Below the pieces are notes generated by a model. It searched no databases. It worked only from the letters and a program-made list of their open reading frames with translations, and was not told where the DNA came from. From positions 806,001-870,000 of the forward strand of contig WUJK01000014.1 of assembly GCA_011317545.1 (NCBI GenBank): a stretch of DNA of 64,000 bases. The letters are read 5' to 3'. This document shows positions 34,403 to 46,771 of this stretch, in pieces (within the stretch, counting starts at the first letter, position 1; each line of letters starts with the position of its first letter). This stretch comes from Coniella vitis. Its lineage: Eukaryota > Ascomycota > Sordariomycetes > Diaporthales > Schizoparmaceae. The position numbers and the translations under genes are program-made.

Positions 34403-36226
34403 CCAAGCGGCAGGGCAGCATTAGTTGCCCTCTCCAAGCCATCGATTTTTCTTTTTCATATTGTATGTTTATCCTTCTCGCTCGCATTTGGCAAGGTACT
34501 TCCACCAAGTCATCTGTGATATATCGCTAACTTTCTCTCTAGGAGTGCTAGCTTTGGCATTTCATTGAACTGTAACAGTGTGCGAGTATGAAGAACCAAA
34601 CGAACCCTCCACAGGGACTGAGGCAAAACAAAACACTTACATGGCGACAACGTCTCACGACACAATCACCAGATATTCTGTGGGATAAATAACCATATTT
34701 CATGTGCATTGCCGAAATTACTGCACGCCGAAGAAACCCACGATATGTGTGTGCCACGGCAGAAATAATACGCATAATGGAGGGGGAAAAAATGATGAAA
34801 AACAACAACAGACCCATTTCGACTTGGGGAAAACATTACCGTTGCAACCAGGAGATCCAAACGGAGTCAGCGGCCGTGGGGGATTGTATATCGGAAAGCC
34901 AACCGAATTCAAGCGATTCGCCTTCTTAGGTTGTACGAGCTACCTGGAACCGAACAAGACTTTTTTCCGCTCACGCGAAACGACGCATATTTTTTTTTCT
35001 GCTCCTCCCCTTCTTTTTTTTTTTTTTTCTTTCTCTCTCCTATCGAATCCAATCTTTTTGGTTTCTGTTTCTGTATTTGCCCCTTTCCTTCTTCATTTAT
35101 AACCCTACTGCCACTAGGGACTCGTTTTATTGCTTAACTTGGCTTGCAGTCGTATCTGCTCATCAATTTGTATTTGCCCTTTTTTAGTCTACCTTTCGTC
35201 TTTTTTTTTTTTTTTTTTTTTTTGTTCATTCTGACTTCTTCTATTCTCTGCTCATTTTTCTGTTTATTTAATATTTCCATAGTCAAGCCTTAAACACACA
35301 GGCCTTGTTTTCCTTCCACCTCTTTGTCAATTTCATTACCCTGGGCCGTGGTTTGCACGTGAGTGTAACTCGGATGAAGTGAGCATTGTGACAAGTTATT
35401 GCTCGAAAGATATCATGAGAGCGAATGAATGTACAGCAAAGGGGCGCATAGCATGGGAAATTGGAATATGGCAAATGGACAGCATGGGATTCGTTTTTGG
35501 CATCAAGGGATGTACAAGTGAAGGAAGGGAAGTGGATGGCCAAATAAGGACTAGCAGTATTCAACGCAAAGGACCGTGCTTTGAAAGAGAAGGAAGGACG
35601 TGAAGGGGAAGAGGAAGAGGAAGAGGAATGGGGAAAGAAGGTAGTGGAAGCTGTGAATAAGGGCTTGAGTATTTGGGGGGGGGGGGTACCTGTCAATCAA
35701 CCAATACTTACCTACCTGTACAGAAGAAGTATGCTACAAAGTATCTATCTATTCAATCAACCCACGTCATTTGATGGCCCCCTTTTGTGCAAAGGCAAGA
35801 ATGGAGGATTGGAATTACCGAGCCGGAATATACCGAATCCAACAGAAATAATGCCCAAAGAATCAGAGCTTAGTACTAAAGTCTACCTTGTTGTAGTCAG
35901 TTGCTGGCGTTAGAGAAGAGCATATCCAGGTAAATTAATTTGTGCAGGGGCATTTGCAAGAATTCGTACGTACGTAACATACATATATATATATATATAT
36001 AGTACATAAGTTGGGTATCTATTTTGATTACCATAATTATTATACCCCGAATATTATATTATAGCACTAGGGTTCGTTTTCAGTATAGGTAGGTAGGTTT
36101 TGGTTAGGTAGATAGGGATTCAGCAAAAGATACCAAACTTGAAGGAGAAAAAAAAAAGAAAAGTACCAATAAAATGACCACGACAAGCAAACTCTTTCCC
36201 AAAAGAGAGCTCTAATTCGAATGCTG

Positions 36227-36264
36227 CAGAGCGAGAGAACAAAGAGAGCGAGAGCGAGAGCGAG

Positions 36265-36313
<49 letters not shown>

Positions 36314-36315
36314 CA
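36227..36315. repeat. GA-rich microsatellite
   Basis: Compound (GAGAGC)n / (GA)n tract of nearly 90 nt in convergent intergenic DNA. Confidence 0.85.
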
Positions 36316-37174
36316 GAGAGAGGATAGAAAAGAGGGGTTTAGCGGGAAAATACTGGGGGGGGGGGGGGAGTGGTGATTTGATCGTAATCTAATTAACCGG
36401 ATCGGAACCAATCCATATTATATATATATATATGTACCTGTAAGGCACTCACTGTATTGTCATGGTAATCCAATCCCCATCCAGGCCTTATCAAAAATTT
36501 GAAGAGTACTTAGCCCCCTTCTCCTCCTCCTCCCTCCCTCACCCCCTCCCCCCGGGCCCCTCAAATCTGCATTTATACCGTGGTTGGGGTGTTTCTCGAG
36601 ACCCACCACACCATCACCAGTACCAGTTGAGCAAGCAAGCAAGCAAGCAAGCAAGGAAAGAAAGAAAGACTATGTATTTATTGTCTTTCATGTGTGCGGT
36701 CTGAGGGGATTTCGACAAGAATTCAGAGACTTGTCCTATTTAGGGGTTTCCTGGATAAATAGATAATGGATATATATAATAGTAACAGTATGGTAGAGTA
36801 CTGGCATCAGTTTGTGTTGGACTGTGTCGAGCAAACCTTTTATTTGTGTGTGTGTTTCTTTGAATGCATAGTGGCTTGTGTGAATATTCAAAAATGAATA
36901 TATATATATATATATAGTATTCGATTAAATCATAATCAGTATCGCCAAAAAAGGACCAAAACACCCATCATCTCCTTTGCAGTCGAAAGAATGTTGGGAA
37001 ACCCTTCTGTGCTCATCTACTTATCTGTATTTTTCCTGTCCAGTTAGTCAGCCAGTCAGTCAGCCAGTCAGTGACCATGCAAAACTGCAGTTCAAGACTA
37101 AGCAGGAGACATAAAAGTATGAGTTACAAACTAAATAACATACGATATACTTTGAGTGCGATTTGCAAGTCATC

Positions 37175-37200
37175 AAAAAAAAAAAAAAAAAAAAAAAAAA
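37175..37200. repeat. Poly-A run
   Basis: About 26 consecutive A in intergenic DNA. Confidence 0.8.
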
Positions 37201-37860
37201 GAGGGCAGACAAGGAATAAGGTTTAGCACCAGCGTTGTTTATTCACCAACTGGCTCCAAGTCTAGTGGTTGAATTCATTACCCACCAGAGCGTTGTAGAG
37301 ATATTAGAGGTGACCCAGAATCTCTCTCTCTCTGTTTGCTCCTTTTTGTGGCATTGCATTGCAATGATATTGGCATTGAGATTGGCAAGCGAGAGGGAAA
37401 AGACAATGCAATACCCACCCATGCACAATTAATACAAAAGAGCATCTACCTACTCTGGAAAACTTTCGTCTAGAGTAAGTACATTGACAAATCCAGGAGT
37501 TAAGGCACTATGCATCTTGCACACATGCAGAACATATACAAAACATGATAAAACAAAACCCCAAGCACACCAAATCAACTGGATAAATTGATCTACTCAA
37601 AGTAGTACTTGTAAGACAGTAAGCGTTCAGCTCAAAATGAACATACAATACCTGCGCATATACTTGACATTACATACACAAGACCACAGAGTAGCATCGA
37701 CTACATAGTATCACTCACAGCCATTCCCACCGCCGGAGATTCCTTCCTCATCCAATCTTGTATTTCCGAACCGAAACCATTGCCACAGGGGTGGGACGGG
37801 ACGAGCAACGGGAACAGATGACCATATCACCTGTTTACATCATAGTCGTAACAGGTGATA

Positions 37861-40800
37861 TCAACAACTCAATCGCTCCTCCCATAGCTCCACGATGCCC
37901 TTGTCAGCCAGTTCTGGGACAAGCCTCAGCAAGATTAATTCCAGAGCACTGTACACAAAGTGCTTATTGCAGTATGCATCACTAAACACGTCGAGAATGT
38001 CCGTCTCAATGGCAGACAATATGTGCGCATCTGGATCGTCCGCTTCCAGAGCTTGTTCTTCGTCTCCAACATGGGCACTGTTGTTAGCAGCGCTCCTACT
38101 TATCGGGCCACTCGGCAGGAAACTTGTTGGCGCGTTCGGGGCCTGGGTGCCAAACCATGCCGCCAACCAGGCCGATCCCATGCCGCCATAGTAGACTTTG
38201 CCCACATTTCGCGGAATGAAATCCCATATCGCTCTAGCGCACTTCCTTTTCAACGCGCGCAACTCGGAGTCTGTTTCTGGTGGGAACATGGTAGGGGAAC
38301 CCATGGCATTGTTCGGAAAGATAGCTCCTCGCAGATTGCGCAAAACTGTAGGCAATATGCCTGGGTCCAGTACATGTTGTTGTATAGCGTTGGACAAGAA
38401 CCTGTTGAAGTTGACTGATTAGTAAATTGTGAAAGTCGCATGGGTCTGCTGAGTATTTTGGTGTGATTGCAAAGTGATGGAGGGCCGCGCGGTGCTTGTG
38501 CGTTAGCTGCGATGCCAGTGAAGCAAGACCGGGTAAAACAGCAAGTGAGTAACGATCCACGGTAGAAAAAGTGATGGTGGACTGAGCTGCCGCAGCAGGA
38601 CCGTTGAGGCCACGGACTGTGGGCAAGTCTTCCCGTGGTGCAAGGATCGTCGCAAGGGGTCTCGGAAGCGTCCCATGTTGAAATGCAAGAGCAAGGCCTA
38701 GACTCTTTCTGATGTTGCAGGCCTTCCGACACCAGAAATTGACCCATGCCCGTCGACGGATACGTTGTGAATGCCAGAGACAGTGGAGAGATAAGTCATG
38801 GCGAGAGCCCGGGAGTATAGCGCTGGGGTGTTGAAGTGAATGGCATCCGGCATGGAGAGATTGCATCGGCCCAACATCTCACCGTTCAGGGCCGTGCATC
38901 AGGAAGATGCTACATTTCGAAAAGCGCATTTGCAAGCTAGCCGCGCATGTGCGACCCCGTGTGACGCATCTTTGTCAAGAGAGGCTGCAGGCCTTTTGTA
39001 GCACGGTGCAAGAGGCGCGCCATTGACACTGTAGCTGGTCCCTACGAATGGGGCCTGACGACTTGCTCGGGACTACTACCATAGGCAGCCAAGCGGCACG
39101 GCATACAACAGGACGCGGGCAGCGTTACATGGCGGTCCAGCCAGACAGCGCGGAGGCGGGTTGCAATTGACGAGACTTGGTGCATAGTAGAGGGAGGGCC
39201 TTTGACGAAAGGGTGTGCGCTTGGTCAGCAAGCCATATCCTGGCACGCGGTTTCTGAAGTTGGACGGCGGGCGCGTAAATGAAGCTTGCGGATTGACGGC
39301 CGTGCATGCCACCCCGATCTCCATCCGTGCAATCGGGTGCATGCATAACGGCAACAGGCCGCAATTGGCCGTCCAAGGTGACCCATCGAGGCCCTGGCCT
39401 GCATAGACACAGGTTCTGCGGCTTGTGCGGTAACGTTGGTCGGGTCCTGTGGCTGCCGATTTGGCCGCAGAAGCTCCTCAAGGTGCGTCGCACTGCATGT
39501 ATGGCTTTTGTGGGCACCAGCTGCATCCTGCATGGGCTCTGGGCAGGCCATCTCTCCCCCATGTTATGCCAAGAGAATGATTGACCACCTATTCGCACGA
39601 GCACAGTGAGTTCTCACAAGAGGAGCCAATTTGGGCACATCACAAAAGCTGTGTGGACACTGGTTTGCCGCTTGCGCTTGCAAGTTGATGCGTGCTACTG
39701 AAAGGCAAAGGGGAATGGGACTTGGGGATCAAGTGACTGGAAACTCATGCGGTGTGATATGTTGGGTGGGTCAGAAACGGAGGAGGTGGTCAGACGTGAA
39801 ATTGAGAAACAATAGGGTGGTCATGTTGCCTACCTGTCAACGATTCCATCCGCGCCAGCTGCACGCCCGGGACCTGCAATAGCAAGCCACTGCAGCATCG
39901 AAAGGTTTCCCAGCAGCCAAGGCATGTGGCGGTCCAATCTGACGAGATTGGATACCGTGGGCCATATAGCAAACGCCAGAACAGGCGTCTTGGCCGATCT
40001 CGTCTCGAGCTGACTCTGACCCGTGTCCGGGCCGGCCGGCTCCACACGGCGAGGACCTGCATCGCTCTTTTCCGGGGCCAGCGGCTGTCCACGAGAAGGG
40101 AGGTGCCGGCTTCTGGCCACTGTGGTGACAAGGATTCGTATGAAGCCAGTGAGAGCAAACAGGTAGTGTACCAGCGACCAAAGGAGCCCGGAGACGGTGA
40201 ACTGCCTTGGCTGCGGGCTAGAGCCACCTTTCTCTTCCAGGTCCGGCTGTTGTGCACCGCGGCGCTGCCGGCCAATCACGTCTGCCAGGATGGAAAGGCC
40301 GTTCCATAACATCCAAGGTTCGGAAGCCTTATTGGCGACGACGCCACCAATAATGAGCTCTGACAAGATCTGGCCAACTAAGGCTGTCAAGCAGTCATTT
40401 TCCAAGTCCTCGGTAGGCAAGAGCACCGCGAGCACGCCCTGCACCAGCAGCTGGCGGTAGACGGCCTCGTTCTCGGCCTGTTTGGCGATCGTCTTGGGAT
40501 GGTCTGGGTCCGGGACAGGCGACAAGTGCGGCAGAGGGCACAGCGAATGGTAAATTTCTCTTGCATCCACCTCGACAGGGGATTGAACCAGCAGCGTACG
40601 AGATGCTCGGTATGCTAGAAATCAAACTCAACGTCAACAACTTATACCTTGAAAGACGAGGTTGACTGAAACAAGCGGGACTGACCTTGGACATGTTTGG
40701 CCAATAAATCGGGCAGCTCATCGAACAGCAAGCTCTCCATGTCGACTTGTCTAAGCCTCTGTTCCAGGGCGCGCGTGCAGTGCGCTATAATCTGTACCAC

Positions 40801-41182
40801 CTCGGCAACAAATGCCTCGTCTGGAGTGATCTTACTGTACCAAGTCTGCACAAAGTCCCGTAGCACAATGGCAATAATCGCGTACAGCTGCAGGTCCACG
40901 TCGTTGCGACTTGTCAGTGGAGGTAGGATCTCGTTGATGGGAGGAGGCGTGGCTTTTCCTCGATCAGGGACAGACTGCGGACAGAGAACGCGACGGATGA
41001 GCTGCGAGGTGGCGCGATCGGAAAGGAATTCGGCTGGGTTGGTGGAGCGTGGTACACGACGTCTCGAGGAGTTGGAACTGGTGTACGAGTGCTTGGACCG
41101 TGGTCGAGTAGGGATGCCTTCACCGCCGCCGCCGCCGCCGCCGCCTCCTCCTCCTCCTCCTCCTCCTCCTGCTGCTGCTGCG

Positions 41183-41213
<31 letters not shown>

Positions 41214-41391
41214 AGGCGGCTGCGGCGTTTCCTATCGTTGCTTCTGGCGTCGACATCGCTCTTGTTTCGGGAGCTGACAGGGCAGCTGAAGATGTAGATA
41301 ACGGAGCCAGCGTTTCGGTATCGTGACTAGGAACCGCGTTCACGCTCTGAGCCGAGGGGATGGGCGCCTTGGGCTGTGCGTCCGTCATCAT
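37861..41391 (-). CDS. PXA-domain protein (Phox-associated, sorting-nexin-like)
   Basis: Exons on the minus strand: 41391-40686, 40614-39834, 38401-37861; 675 residues. The N-terminus has a 13-residue Ala run and a 16-residue Gly run (about 62-90) from an expanded triplet tract. The PXA domain spans about 155-370: it begins near LPPLTSRNDVDLQLYAIIAIVLRDFVQTWY and continues over the first splice junction into YRASRTLLVQSPVEVDAREIYHSL and LVGQILSELIIGGVVANKASEPWM. PXA proteins associate with endosomal or nuclear/vacuolar membranes. Residues ~390-420 contain a hydrophobic segment (LLWSLVHYLFALTGFIRIL) that may be membrane-embedded. The first intron is 71 nt. The second is about 1,432 nt, but its ends (AG|GTAGGC and CAACAG|G) restore an uninterrupted frame, GIVDRFLSNAI. 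The C-terminal third ends in a helical ALELILLRLVPELADKG region typical of these fungal proteins. Confidence 0.82.
38402..39833 (-). other. Exceptionally long intron of the PXA gene
   Basis: About 1,432 nt, roughly ten times the usual intron here. It shows no RIP signature, no LTR and no clear terminal repeats. A minus-strand ATG frame of 59 codons (38877-38698) has plausible protein composition but no recognised family. The remainder appears non-coding. Confidence 0.5.
41120..41210. repeat. Triplet repeat tract inside the PXA coding exon
   Basis: Consecutive GCC, TCC and TGC/GCT triplets that encode, on the minus strand, the Ala run followed by the Gly run. The unit length of three keeps the frame open, so length variation is tolerated. 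Confidence 0.85.
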
Positions 41392-42234
41392 GGCGGCCGT
41401 CCGTCTGCTCTCAGCATGGTTGTCGGCCGCAGCGAGGATGTTGGGTTTGACTTCCCACCAAAGGCCAAGGTCAAGGCAGCGGAGTAGCGATGAGGAAGGG
41501 AAGCGTCAGGAAGACGCAGTGTCAAGCCGGTGACCCGATGCCCCATGCAGGGCAGCAGGAGCGTTGTACGCATGCATTATCGCGCCTGGATCGGCAGGCG
41601 GTGGGCATGAATAATTACGTAAGAGTGCCCCACGCGTTTCTTGACGTCCCACAGAGGACAGCATGTACTCTGTACATTGTGATCCGGCGGGGTTGCACGC
41701 GAAAGACAGTGACAACATCGATTGCATTCCATGCTTGGACATGTTGAAAAACTCAGCAGCCCAATTACTGTGACCAGAGGGAACAAAACGTGGCTTGACG
41801 GAAAGAATTACTGAATGCCAGAGTAGCAGATCACGGCCATTTGCCGCAGGATGTTCAATTAAGGTTGGCTGGCTGGGCCAGGATCAGGGTTCAAAAGAGC
41901 GTACCCGCAGGCAGGGCTCAACGACATCGAGAGGCAGGTACGGTACGACGCTGATATTCATAGAACACCTTGGACAAGAAGAGTACTAGAGAATTGAGAT
42001 GCTATTGCCCAATGCTCATTCATTCTCTGTAAACCACCTGACGCACCACCGTGACCAAGACGAGGCGGATTAGTGGAGTTGGCACCATGCGAGCCCCAAA
42101 ATTAGCAAGTACGCATACAGATATGCCCAAAGAATGATACCAGGCCAGCCATCCGAGTCCGACGCCTTATAATGCAGAACAGAGACTCAAAGAAATACCA
42201 GAGCACCTTTTCCTCCGTTAAGCCTACATTCAAC
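41392..42234. other. Intergenic: PXA promoter and Zn2Cys6 gene 3' region
   Basis: Tandem arrangement: transcription of both neighbours runs left. No gene is supported within these 843 bases. Confidence 0.5.
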
Positions 42235-44710
42235 TCACATTGGTCCCAGGACACCCCAGTTGGTAAAGGCATTATTGACGCTTGCCATATCAGATGGGTA
42301 CCGTCCAAAGATGGCGTTGAAATTGGCCTCCCACTCGTCCAGATTAGACAAATCCTGCATGAGGAAAGGATCTTCAAAGCCCTGGACAAGATCGACAGAC
42401 CCACCCGTTCCAAAAAGAGCAGACACGTCTGGCAATAGGGCCATACCCAGTGGGGCCATATCATCCGCTGGCGGAGGCGCATCCAGACGTGGAGTCTGAC
42501 TCTGCTTTACTGCCTCAGCAGCAGCAGCAGCAGCAGCGGTAGCAGCAGCATCAGGCTGCTCGTGAGCGTCCGCAGCAGGCAAGGTTGCCATGAGGTCGGC
42601 GTTGATGGCCGTGCGTAGCCGTACGAGGTTGGTGACGAGACGCATAAAGGGGTCCTGCATCTTTTGTCGATGGGCCTCATTTCTCGTTGCGCTGTCGGCA
42701 CCCGGCGGGGGCGCGGGATTTCGAATTGAGATAATTTCCCAGAGCTGCTGTATCTGTGCGAGGAGGAAGCCGTCCACGTCGACCTGCTTTTTGACTGCAC
42801 GGAGGTCCCAACCCGGCAGTGTCAGCGTCGACAGCTTAAGGGCCGTGAGCATAGAATACGTGTAATCGAAGGAAGACAAGCAGAACGAGCTGGGAAAGAT
42901 ATCCTTTTGCAAGTAGAATCGGGCTTCTAGCGATGACCTAACGGCTCGGGCGCACTTCCACAGCACCTCGATGCGTGTGTTCGGAGCCAAGCCCGCTGAT
43001 GACTCTTCCGTGATTGCAACTTCGTAGAGGAGCGTTTCGGCTACGTGCCGTTGGCAGGTCAGCACCGCTATGCGAGTGCCTTGTCAGTTTTCTACCGCAT
43101 CGGAGGTCGCATTGAATGTGCGCATGTCCAAAGACTCACCATGATCCCTGAGGTTGCCTGGGACGGAGTCGCGCAGGACCTCGACCTGGGCTTCGAAAGA
43201 AGAGATGACGGTTGGCAAAGGAAGGCTGCTGCTGTTGACGTTATCGTTGCGCAACTTCAGTGTCATGGCTATCGACTGCGAAAGCTGCTGGTTGCGGACA
43301 AGGAGGACAGCCAGGCGATCGGTAGGGTATTCCATGTGCTGCTCCAAGGCCTGCCAGCACTCGGTGACATATTCCATGTTCATAAAAGCATCGTAGGACT
43401 TGTTGGTTGTAAAGGTCATCGTAATAAGATAGTAAGCCCCAGCATAGGTCCGCATGCGCTCCAAGCTGGCAGAGTCGTGTGTTTGTGGGCTGCTGGACCG
43501 TTGTGACTCCTTGAAGCCAAGCGACACACACATGGATCGCAGCAGAAAGAGCAGGTTGGTCACCTGAAAACTGTTCGAACTGACGTGATACCTGGTGGGC
43601 CCGGCGGCCATATTAGAATCAGGGTCCATTTGGTTTCAAATGCTTCTTGGTTTGCTCTTTGTTACTCACCAAACCACCAAGATTTGAAGAGCTTGAAGCA
43701 GGTCAAGAGACTTGGTAGGCGAAACAAATGCACTTGCCACGAGCTCTTTGAGGAGGTAAGCGCCACACAGGCACTGGCGTTTTGAGTCCGAGTGAAATCC
43801 GGCCATCATGATGGCTTTCCAGACTAGCGGTCGTTGGCGGAACAGCTGCGCTGCCGTCATACCCCGTGGGGGCACGACAAATGGATATATGCCCATCAAG
43901 TGCGACTCGAATTGGCTCAACATTTGCTGAGCCTCCTGCGGACCCGGGAAATACCATGGCAAATCATCGGCTTTAGTTTCCGGCGGAAGTGGCTCCTTGT
44001 GCGTGACAAGGCCATCGCTCGAGCCTCTCGGCGATGGAGCGATGCAAGTCGGAGTGGTGTCTGTACGGATGCTTGCAGGCGTTACTGCTTGCTCATAGGG
44101 GCTCCTCCTGCCTTCGTTCCCCTGTCGACGCGGCTGCAATCCAGGGGTAATGGAAGGGAACAAGAGGCCGTAGCCTGGCTGGTCTCTGGCGGGTGATTGC
44201 GCCGAGTAGTCTGTCCTGGCTGTCCGCTTCCGTGGCGGGCCGTCGCTCTCGGCAGACGAGGCAGCATCTGATGGGGCCCGCGACAGTGCGCGCCCTGATT
44301 CCACTCGCGCAGTCAGATCCTCAAGACGCCTTTCCAGCTCCGCAACGCGGGTGATTCGCGGCGCCTTCCTCTTGCGTGGAGGCGCTGGTGTTTGCGCTGA
44401 GCATGATTTGGTGAGCCGGTGGCATCTGTGAAGAGTGCGGCCCGATTAGTCCGAAGGTACTGCTGGCTGAGAGTCTTGTCGGTCCATGCAGGCTTGACAA
44501 GCTCACCTTTCACAGACATCGCCTGTTGGCCCTGGTATGCAACGGGACTTGGCCTGTGCAGCCATGATTGGTGAGGAATTGTGCGAAAAGAGAAATACAG
44601 ATGGATGTATAAAAACACAATAAAGTCGTTACAGGTTGTGGACTCACCTTGGCACAAGTTGTGCATGCTTTGGGTCCTTTGGCACGCCGGGACTGCGTGT
44701 CGCTGTCCAT
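42235..44710 (-). CDS. Zn2Cys6 transcription factor
   Basis: Exons on the minus strand: 44710-44648, 44553-44507, 44425-43670, 43591-43140, 43067-42235; 716 residues. The Zn2Cys6 binuclear cluster is at residues 16-45 with cysteines 16, 19, 26, 35, 38 and 45. It is split over the first three exons, as often seen in this family. A basic linker (PPRKRKAPR) and a short coiled coil (RVAELEKRLEDLTARVES) for dimerisation follow. The middle region contains the fungal transcription-factor homology start (QFESHLMGIYPFVVPP, LVWKAIMMAGFHS). The long C-terminal part contains an Ala run and acidic, hydrophobic segments suited to activation (GFEDPFLMQDLSNLDEWEANFNAIFG). Introns are 94, 81, 78 and 72 nt. 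No biosynthetic cluster surrounds it, so its targets are unknown. Confidence 0.88.
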
Positions 44711-45101
44711 GTCGTCGCCAATGTGCAGGGCCCAACACTTTGTACCGAGATTTGAAGCCAGTATCACCAGATTTTCAATATTGGCGATTTTGAGCAGAAA
44801 CAGGACATACTGAGTTCTTTTTTGGTTTTTCAGAGAGAGAAATAAGCATTTGCTTTGTCGTTGGAGTCAATCTTTTGGGTGCTTAGCTGGGAATGGAACG
44901 GAGTCGGAGGGTCTCGTATGCTCCGTTTCTCCGCTTCCAAGACCGAATGCGAGGGCGGGTCAGCTGTCCCGGGGTTAGCGTTGGCAGCCCGAGCCGCTCC
45001 CAAACTTACCCTAGACCTGGCTATCCATTCCACGGTCCGACCAAGATCTACAAACAAACCTCCAAGGCCATAATGAGAACTGCCTCCGACGACACCAATC
45101 A
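44711..45101. other. Short promoter of the Zn2Cys6 gene
   Basis: 391 bp between two minus-strand genes. It holds the upstream region of the regulator and the 3' end of the glycosyltransferase gene. Nothing else is recognised. Confidence 0.5.
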
Positions 45102-46771
45102 CTATCGACAGGCGCCAGCCAGCTCAGTCACCCGTCGAGCGTGCAGTCCAGATACCTTGCCTAGTGCCTCTCTCCCCACCGTGATCCACGGACTGAGATG
45201 GCAGACGGCGCGCCCCTCCTCCCACGTCCACGCCAAACACGCGCCGTCAACCTCGCACCGGCGCAGACACGCCTCAGCCGCTTGGACATGCTCAATCGTC
45301 GTTGTGTGTTCGTCCAGCGGACCGACATGGTCCCATTCTCGCCGGAGTGGCCGGCTCTCGAACAGCTCAAACGGCGGCGCTCCGTAAATATCCCAGAGAT
45401 CAACCCACATGATCATCTTTCCCACTCCTACTGCTGCCGCCGCTGCGCCCAGCTCTGGGACCTGCGCATGGTCTCGACCCGATCTGCCTCTGCCTCTGCC
45501 CTTGCCCTTGGCTCTGCGTCCAAACAACCGACCAACATCTTCCATCTCCCTCACAGAAAGCCGGTGGAACGTCGTCAGCGGCACGCAGAACCGGTCCTTG
45601 CGCAGCCGCGCAGCCCACGGCTGCTCACCGTTGAAGAAGCGGCTGCTGTCCTCGTCAATGTAGATGCCCACCCGCAGCAGCGCGCTGGCCAGCAGCCGGT
45701 CGCCCCAGACTTCAGTCAGCGATGCGTAACGCGCAGCCGCAAGCGACTGTCGCGCCGCAGCGGTGGCAGAGCGCGGCCCGTCCGTGGCAAAGAGCTTTTG
45801 CATCGCGGCGTGCGACAGCACGACCGACGAGCCGCCGTGGGCGAAGCGCTGGCGGTAGTCGCCGACTGCATTGCCGAGGTAGTAGGGGCGGGCTGGGTCA
45901 AAACGGCTCAGGACGGCCTCCATGGACGGCTGGATGAGGTAGGTGTCGTCGTCGACCAAGATGAACCACTTTTTGCGCGGCATGGTGCGGTAAGCGAGGT
46001 CGAGGCCGGGGATGAACTGGTTCTGGGCGTTAACCTCTTTCTGTGTTTCGGCTCATCCAGGTAAGTACTGACCTTCATTGCGTCCAATTCCCACCCAAAG
46101 CTCGCCGACAAATTCCTCGCCATCTCGTCCTCCCCTGCAGCGATCGCCGCCGACAGTGTGCGGTACATTTCTGCGCGCCGAGAAGCCACCATCTTCTGTG
46201 GGCCCAGCGGCGTGTCGTGGTCCTGTCGCAGCACATCCGCAATCACATCGTGAATGCGAAACTCGAGTGCTTCTGCTTTGCCGCTATTTATATTCCCATC
46301 GCCACCAACACTACCACTAATACTACCACTACCACTGCTCGCCTCAACCCCTTCTGCAACTACGAGGCGCTTCTCAAAGTCCCCAATCACAAGCATATTC
46401 TGTGGGTCTCTGTCCACAGGCAGCGCGCGCATCCACGCCTCGGCCCTCTTCTGCGTCCCGTACCCCGTCTTGAGGATGATGGCGACATCAGCAGCCCAGT
46501 CGAGGGGGAACTCTGCGAGCTCCGCCTCATACGATGGCCACTCGGAGTTGCCACCGCTGCCGCTGCTGCCGCCGACGAGGCCAACGCTTGCCAGTGAGCC
46601 AGCAATGCGGTGCATGGCGCGGTGTGCATTGAAGCGAAGGGCGAGCCAGAGGGGGTTGTCATGGTCTGCTACGAGGTATAGCAGGGCGAGGAGGAAGAGT
46701 GTGAATGCGAGGAAGCGCAAGGCGATGACGACGGACGACCGCCGGCACCTGCGCAGGACTCGTACGGCCAT
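45102..46771 (-). CDS. Fringe-like (GT31-type) glycosyltransferase with C-terminal Cys-rich module
   Basis: Type II membrane protein predicted for the Golgi. Exons: 46771-46073 and 46022-45102; 539 residues. Residues ~14-34 are a single signal-anchor helix after a basic cytosolic tip. The catalytic region starts near VAIILKTGYGTQKRAEAWM. It contains the metal-binding DDD motif at residues 257-259 (WFILVDDDTYLI) and the HGGSSVVLS and EVWGDRLLASAL segments of fringe/DUF604-like enzymes. The C-terminus (about 480-530) has a PAN/apple-like Cys pattern (AAEACLRRCEVDGACLAWTW). The intron is 50 nt if the acceptor is the CAG before AACCAG, giving MKNQFIPGL. A 38-nt alternative ending at 46035 adds four residues (VNAQ) but is short for a spliceosomal intron. 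Substrate is unknown. Confidence 0.82.

Larger units (their letters stand above)
34403..37860. other. Intergenic region rich in simple repeats
   Basis: Two genes converge here (stops at 34402 and 37861). The sequence contains T-runs (35017-35031, 35202-35223), GGAAGA-type purine runs near 35606-35626, G-runs (35674-35686, 36355-36369), a long GA tract (36227-36315), AAGC units (36631-36654), TA tracts (35983-36001, 36418-36433, 36898-36916) and an A-run (37175-37200). No gene is supported. Confidence 0.55.

Noticed and set aside
38234..38866. 210-codon minus-strand frame that overlaps PXA exon 3 in another frame
   Set aside because: Its 3' half is an out-of-frame reading of a conserved exon. 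The 5' half lies in the long intron and shows no domain.
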